Source: Dermatemys mawii
Lineage: Eukaryota; Chordata; Testudines; Dermatemydidae
Length of the DNA: 64,000 bases
Assembly: GCA_007922305.1 (NCBI GenBank)
Contig: ML677365.1
Span: 13,105,931-13,169,930 of the forward strand
Reading direction: 5' to 3'
Of the stretch, positions 54,201 through 60,200 are shown piece after piece. How positions within the stretch are numbered: the first letter of the stretch is position 1; every line of letters starts with the position of its first letter. The notes under the pieces were generated by a model. The model made no database searches, had not been told where the DNA came from, and was given only the letters and a program-made list of their open reading frames with translations. The translations under genes were made by a program, and so were the position numbers.

Positions 54201-57200
54201 GGACAATGCTGGTTTTGGTGGAGCAGTGTTGCAAGCTGCAAGTCCGTGAACTCCAAGCCCACCTCAGAGGATACTTCTTGTGTGTCCCCTAGAATGGAAT
54301 CAACCTGAGCAAGCACTCGAAGAAAAATGGTTTCCTACTTCTCATAACTGCTGTTCTTGGCAATGTGGTGTTCATGCCCATTCCATTACTCACCCTCCTG
54401 CCCATCTGTCAGGGTTGCTGGCAAAAGGGATCTGAGAGGACATAGGGTTGTCGGCCGCAATATACTGGCGCATGAGCGCAGCACTCAAGGGGGTGCTGCA
54501 GCTGACGCTACGTGTACTGATAAGGCAAAAGTCTCTGACTGTGCACATGGGCTTGCACACACTTAGAATGGAATGAACGTGAGCAACACACCGTGAAGAA
54601 CAATAGTTACGAAAGGTAGGTAACCATTTTTTGTGTTTAGGTTTTTTTTTTAACTAATTGCACTCTACACATTCATTTAGGAGTATAGAACAAACAATAC
54701 AAATGAGATAGCTTCATCTACAACTGTTTTATCTCTTTAAAATCTGTGTACATGAGCTTTGCCCAAAGGGTAGCTATTTGTTCATAATTCAGTTTGAATT
54801 GCTTTAAATAGCAGTAAAGAATGTATTATGGGCTGTAAGACTAAACACTTGATGTCCTCTATTGAGAATACTGCTTTATAAATCATTCGGGTATTAGGTT
54901 CTGCTCTGGCAAATGCTTAGTTTATTCATACAAGCATTTGCCAGACTGGGGCCTGAAAAGGTCTGAAAACAACCTCAGACTCTCACTATCACGTGGTCTG
55001 TGATTGTGATAATGGTGCTAATCACACCACCAGAACAGCCTCTTTCCAAGGAGCTGCTGCGTGGTCCTTATTGACTCCCCAGGGGAAAGGTGGCACTTTT
55101 TTAGGAATATTTTTTCCTAGCATTTTTTTTTCCTGAGGCTGGCTCTTTAAGGTTGTAGTTGCTTGGTAAAGTCATATTTGAAATGGTCATTTTGCAGCTG
55201 CTGGTTGCATCTGTACCTATTGTGTCCACTCCTCCCCTAAAGTTTTCCCTTTCTAATTGCTGAGGAAATGAGACACTTTCACAGAGGTATATGTGTGTTC
55301 AGTGTTTGCTTGTACTCTTATCTGAATCAATATCATTCTTTGATCTTACATAGAAATATTCAGCTATTTCTAACTCCTGTCTGTAGGTGTGCCTGAGGAA
55401 TAATCCCCTTTATCATGCTGGAGCCGTGGCTTTTTCAATTAGTGCTGGAATCCCTAAAGTGGGTGTCTTAATGGAATCCGTTTGGAATATGAACGATAGC
55501 TGCAGGTTCCAGCTTCGATCACCAGAGAGCTTGAAAAACATGGAGAAAGCTAGCAAAACTACTGAGACAAAGTAAGTGCACTAAAAAGAATCTGAATATA
55601 TTTTCGGAGTGAAAATTTTCTAGTTTGGCAAAATATTGCATGATATTGATTTAGACACAGATTAATTGATACTGGCAATCACAGGTTTGCATCAAACTTA
55701 CATGAAGTTTCTGGCAGACTCTGATGAAATCAAACAAAATCCCCATAGATTCTGCAGAGTGCTGCTGTGAGCCCTTTCCTGACGTGTCTGATGGAGATTA
55801 CCTGGCAAATAACTATTCCCTAAAATGGATTATTTTAGGGGTAATGCGCGAGTGACACGAACCACTTGTATAGTAGAACCTCTGTGTTATGATCACCTTG
55901 GGAATGAAGGTTGTTTATAACTCTGAAATGTTCCTAACTCTAAATAAACATTGATTCTTTCAAAAGTGTACAACTGAACATTCACTTAATACAACTTTGA
56001 AACTTTATTATGCAGAAGAAAAAGGCTGCTTTCCTTTCAGTCTTTTAGTAGTTTATATTTAACACAGTACTATACTGTATTTGCCCTTTTGGGGGAGGGG
56101 GTCATCTCTCCTGCTGCCTGACTGTGTACTTCTGGTTCCAAATTAGGTGTCTGATTGACTGGTTACAGACTGTTGGGATAACTGAGGAGTTAGGCAGTCT
56201 GACTTAAAGTCAACAGCGTTTCTAAGCACCATATTTATGCTTCAGTCCAGTTCAGCCAGTAAATTTTGTTCTGAAATTAGTGAGTGGAAGCGAGTGCTGA
56301 AATATCTATTGGATCACTTGACTGTGTTTGTCTCTTCTCTTTACCCTGCTCACCTTGGAAATCAATACATTAATATCTTTTTTAATGTCATAGTACTTAT
56401 TTGAAAAAATTTTCAGACGTTAAGGGACTTCTCATTTTTGATAAGGTTTTGAGCTTGCCTTAGTGCATTTGCTGTAGAAGTTTGTAGTTGCTAAATTGTT
56501 TTGAGAATCAGAGGGGTAGCCATGTTAGTCTGGAATTGCAGAAGTGACAAAGAGTCCTGTGGCACCTTAAAGACTAACTAAAGTATTAGAGCATAAGCTT
56601 TCGTGGGCTAATACCCACTTCGTCGGACGCATCTGATGAAGTGGGTATTAGCCCACGAAAGCTTATGCTCTAATACTTCAGTTAGTCTTTAAGGTGCCAC
56701 AAGACTCTGTCACTTCTAAATTGTTTCAGTCTTTCCTCGGTTCTTAATCAGACCCTTTTCTATATCTAATAGGTATTTAGCCTAATGTCCACCAACAATC
56801 AGAAATCCAGCTTTATCTAAATAACTTCTTTCAAATAAAAATGTAAGGCCACTTTTCTCCCTTCCTATGGTGTCTACCAAATGGCCACCTCAGCCTTTAC
56901 TTCCTCCTGGATAGATCATGTGATAACCTGCCAGATGTCACTGGTGCCTTGGCCACTGCTTTTTCCTTTGTCCTAATGCTGGGCCAGATGTTTCCGCTAC
57001 CATTCCTCTTTGCTATAGCCTCCTCGGCTTTTGACATTTCCTCCTCAGAGTGATCGCTAGTATAGCTCAGATGTAAAGAGTGAAGATAATCTCTAGGGAA
57101 ATTCAGTAAAACAGTGGTTTTCAATCTGTGGTCTGCGGACCCCTGAGGGTCCACAGACTTTATCTAAGATTTCCAAAGGGGTTCAGTCCTCCATTAAAAA

Positions 57201-60200
57201 CTTTTCTATGGGTCTGCGAATGAGAAAAGGTTGAAAATCACAGCAGTAAAATAAGCAAGAACATGAAAGGTGTAAAGTCCTCATAGTTCCAGAGGGCATT
57301 AGTCCACTTCTCTTATTTTTTTTAGAGAGAGAAAAACTTTTGGTGTTTTTTTTTGGGAATATCTTTACATTACCAAATTGGAATAATAGCTTTTAATTAT
57401 TATTGGTGAGAGCCTGAAATTGCACCACATCTGTTACAATTAAAAATACATAGATCTGCAGTACTTATAATATAATTTTGGATAGCAAATAGCAAGTTAA
57501 CACAATTTGAAAGAAAAATGTCCTGCTGATATCCTGTTTTGAGAGGTGGTGGCTGACTAGACTATATTGCTTTTGGTTTGTGTTACTGAATTACTAATGT
57601 ATTATATGTGACCATATTTATTTCTTTAGCTTTTATTTGTTTTTTGCTTGAATATCCTTTTCAGCTGGTATTATTGCTTGACTAGAGCAATAAATGATGC
57701 TCTTATGTATGGTATATTATAGCAGGAGATTTTCAATTAGGTATTCTATTGCTATTTTTTAACAGAACATGGTTGCTAGCTTATAACATTTTGTTATAAT
57801 TTGACATCACACAATCAGGTGGGAAGGAAAAAACAATCCAAAAGGGGTGATTCAGTTACTTTATCAACTGAATAGGTTGTTTAATATTTTACCTGAGAAA
57901 GCTTTGAATTGGTGATGCCAAAATATAAAGGAAAATATTTGGAAGTGGTCAGACCTTAGGTAAGTATGGGGTTGAGCAACATCTGGGGTATTTTTTATTA
58001 TTCCCTCTCAGAATGAGACTTGGATTTACTGGTAAAGCCTTCATTTTCAAATTGCCAAAATGTACAGACATTTTAATTGCAACCAAGATGTTGTAACAAG
58101 TGTTTGAAACTAGGGACATTTAAGTAACAGGAGTGTTACGTGAAGACTGAGACTCTTATCTATTGTGTTGCTTCATAATGGTAGTAAAACTTTACTTGAA
58201 CAATTATGTATTTTAGTAAGCTGGAAATTGCTTCAGTCTTGGTACTAATTATATTGTGAAAAACTGTGTTGCATAGTATCTCCAAAGTTAGGGTTGCATC
58301 CAGTTTCCATTAAAAAGTCCTGTTAGCCCGCCGACAATTCTGATTTGAAAAACCTTGTTTGGCTTGAAAATTTTCACTTACTCTAACAGCAAACTGTTTC
58401 TGTTACGTGGTACAAAAAACAAAAAAACCCTGTCTAACTGTTTAGAGTTATAGGTCACTTTAATACAGGGTAGGGCAAACTACGGCCTGCAGGCCACATC
58501 TGGCCCACGAGCTAATTTTGTCCGGTCCTCCAAGCTCCCGGCTGGGGAGGCTAGCTCCTTCCCCCACTGTTTAGATCAGTGCATCTGGGCGGCGTGTTAA
58601 GAGGGCCAGGGGGTTTTGGGGGTGGTGGTCAGGGGATGGGGAACAAGTGTTGGATAGGGTGTGGGAGTCCCAGGGGGTGGGGGTCTGGCTAGGGTTTGGG
58701 GCAGTCAGGGGACGGGGGGGTGGATAGGAGCTGGGTTCTGTGGGGTGATTAGGGGCTGGGGGGTGTCTCTGGAGGGGACGGTCAGGACAAGGAGCAGGGG
58801 GGCTTAAGGGGTGGTTGGGCCGGGGGTCTCTGGAGGGAGTAGTCAGGGGACAAGGAATGGGGGGGTGGATGGGTCGGGGGTTCTGAGGGGCGCAGTTAGG
58901 GGATAAGAAGTGGGAGGAGGTTGGATAGGGGCGGGGCCAGGCTGTTTGGGGAGGCACTGCCTTCCCCACCCGGCCCTCCATACAGTTTCGAACCCCAGTG
59001 TGGCCCTCGGGCCAAAAAGTTTGCCCACCCCTACTTTAATAAACAAACACCTTCCTCTTCTTCCCACCGCATCTTCCTAAGTTAGTTCACGTTTTGGGAT
59101 GTTTTAACATTCCAAAATGTGGGATTTCAACTCTCCATTGATAAGTTATACAGCCAGACCCTAAGTAAGGAACATAGGATCATCTAGACATTATAACTTT
59201 ATCCTACTAGCTCTATAATGGGATATGCTAAAAGTGTAGAAATATAAATTCATATTAGGATTTTTACTGTTTCAGTGTAAATTGAGAAATCTGTTTAAGT
59301 GTTTGCAAAAAGAAAAGTATTTTTAGCTCTTACACAAATTACAATGTAATGAAATACTTCACTAGATTAGCTTTTTGTTCAGTAAAACAAGACCAAGAAA
59401 CTGTTTGCTCAAACCTTGAAAGAGACTTTTCATTCTATTAATGGTTTTTTATAAATGTAATTTAAATTATTAAATCGTAGGCCTGAAAGCAAACAGGAAC
59501 CAGTAAAAACGGAAATGGGTCCACCACCATCCCCAGCCTCTACTTGTAGTGATGCATCTTCAATTGCAAGCAGTGCATCAATGCCATACAGTAAGTTTTA
59601 CTTTAATAATGTACTGTCTATATAACTTATATCACAGCTGTACTAAGTCTATCACAATGTTTGTTTTTATTTATCTCTAGTATTGAAGAGTGCTCTTGAC
59701 AAGTAATTTAAAATTAGTAAATGGGAGATGTCTTATGAATAGTGTAGCTAATAGAAATCTTTGAAAATGTAACTGACTGGCAAAATGCATTCTGGCTCTT
59801 CTATCCTAACTGCAGTTCACTTTTTTATTTTTTTTTTTATTTTTTTATTTTTTTTTTAAATAAACTACTGTGACTTTAATCCATGGATGCTGAAAGTTCA
59901 GATGTGCCAGTGTTCTTCTAATGTAAAATTTATTAAAATAACAGTGGGAGTTTAGTGCTGGATATCTTAAAGTAAATAGAGTAAATTTCGGTCATGGAGC
60001 TTGTTGTAGATTTATACAAAAACCAATAACTGTATAATACTCATTTGGTAGAAACACTGTAGATAGTTATACAGAGAGTTCCATTATAACCATTTTCATA
60101 TATTTAGACCTTCCTGGAATGAGATTTTCCATGCTTGGTTTCAACCTAGAGTTGAACTGGTTTTGAAAAATTGAGCAAAATCATTCTTCAGTTTTTGGAG

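Larger units (their letters stand above)
51074..55386 (+). other. UBR5: Intron 13 of UBR5
   Basis: 4.3 kb and mostly repeats. About 51300-51970 is an LTR-like stretch in which the - strand has AATAAA near 51560 (low confidence). A Harbinger-type element lies at 52002-52860, a truncated palindromic element at 52908-53117 and a DIRS-type relic at about 53118-54620. The stretch 54621-55380 shows nothing recognisable. It ends CTCCTGTCTGTAG. Confidence 0.85.
55572..59480 (+). other. UBR5: Intron 14 of UBR5
   Basis: 3.9 kb. It holds the foldback element (56540-56717), a 132-bp hAT miniature (57112-57243) and a 568-bp hAT-like element (58466-59033). The stretches 55580-56500 and 57252-58457 are unassigned. 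It ends AATCGTAG. Confidence 0.88.

Noticed and set aside
58571..58981. 136-codon Pro-rich - strand ORF
   Set aside because: Same minisatellite, opposite orientation, inside the hAT-like element at 58466-59033.
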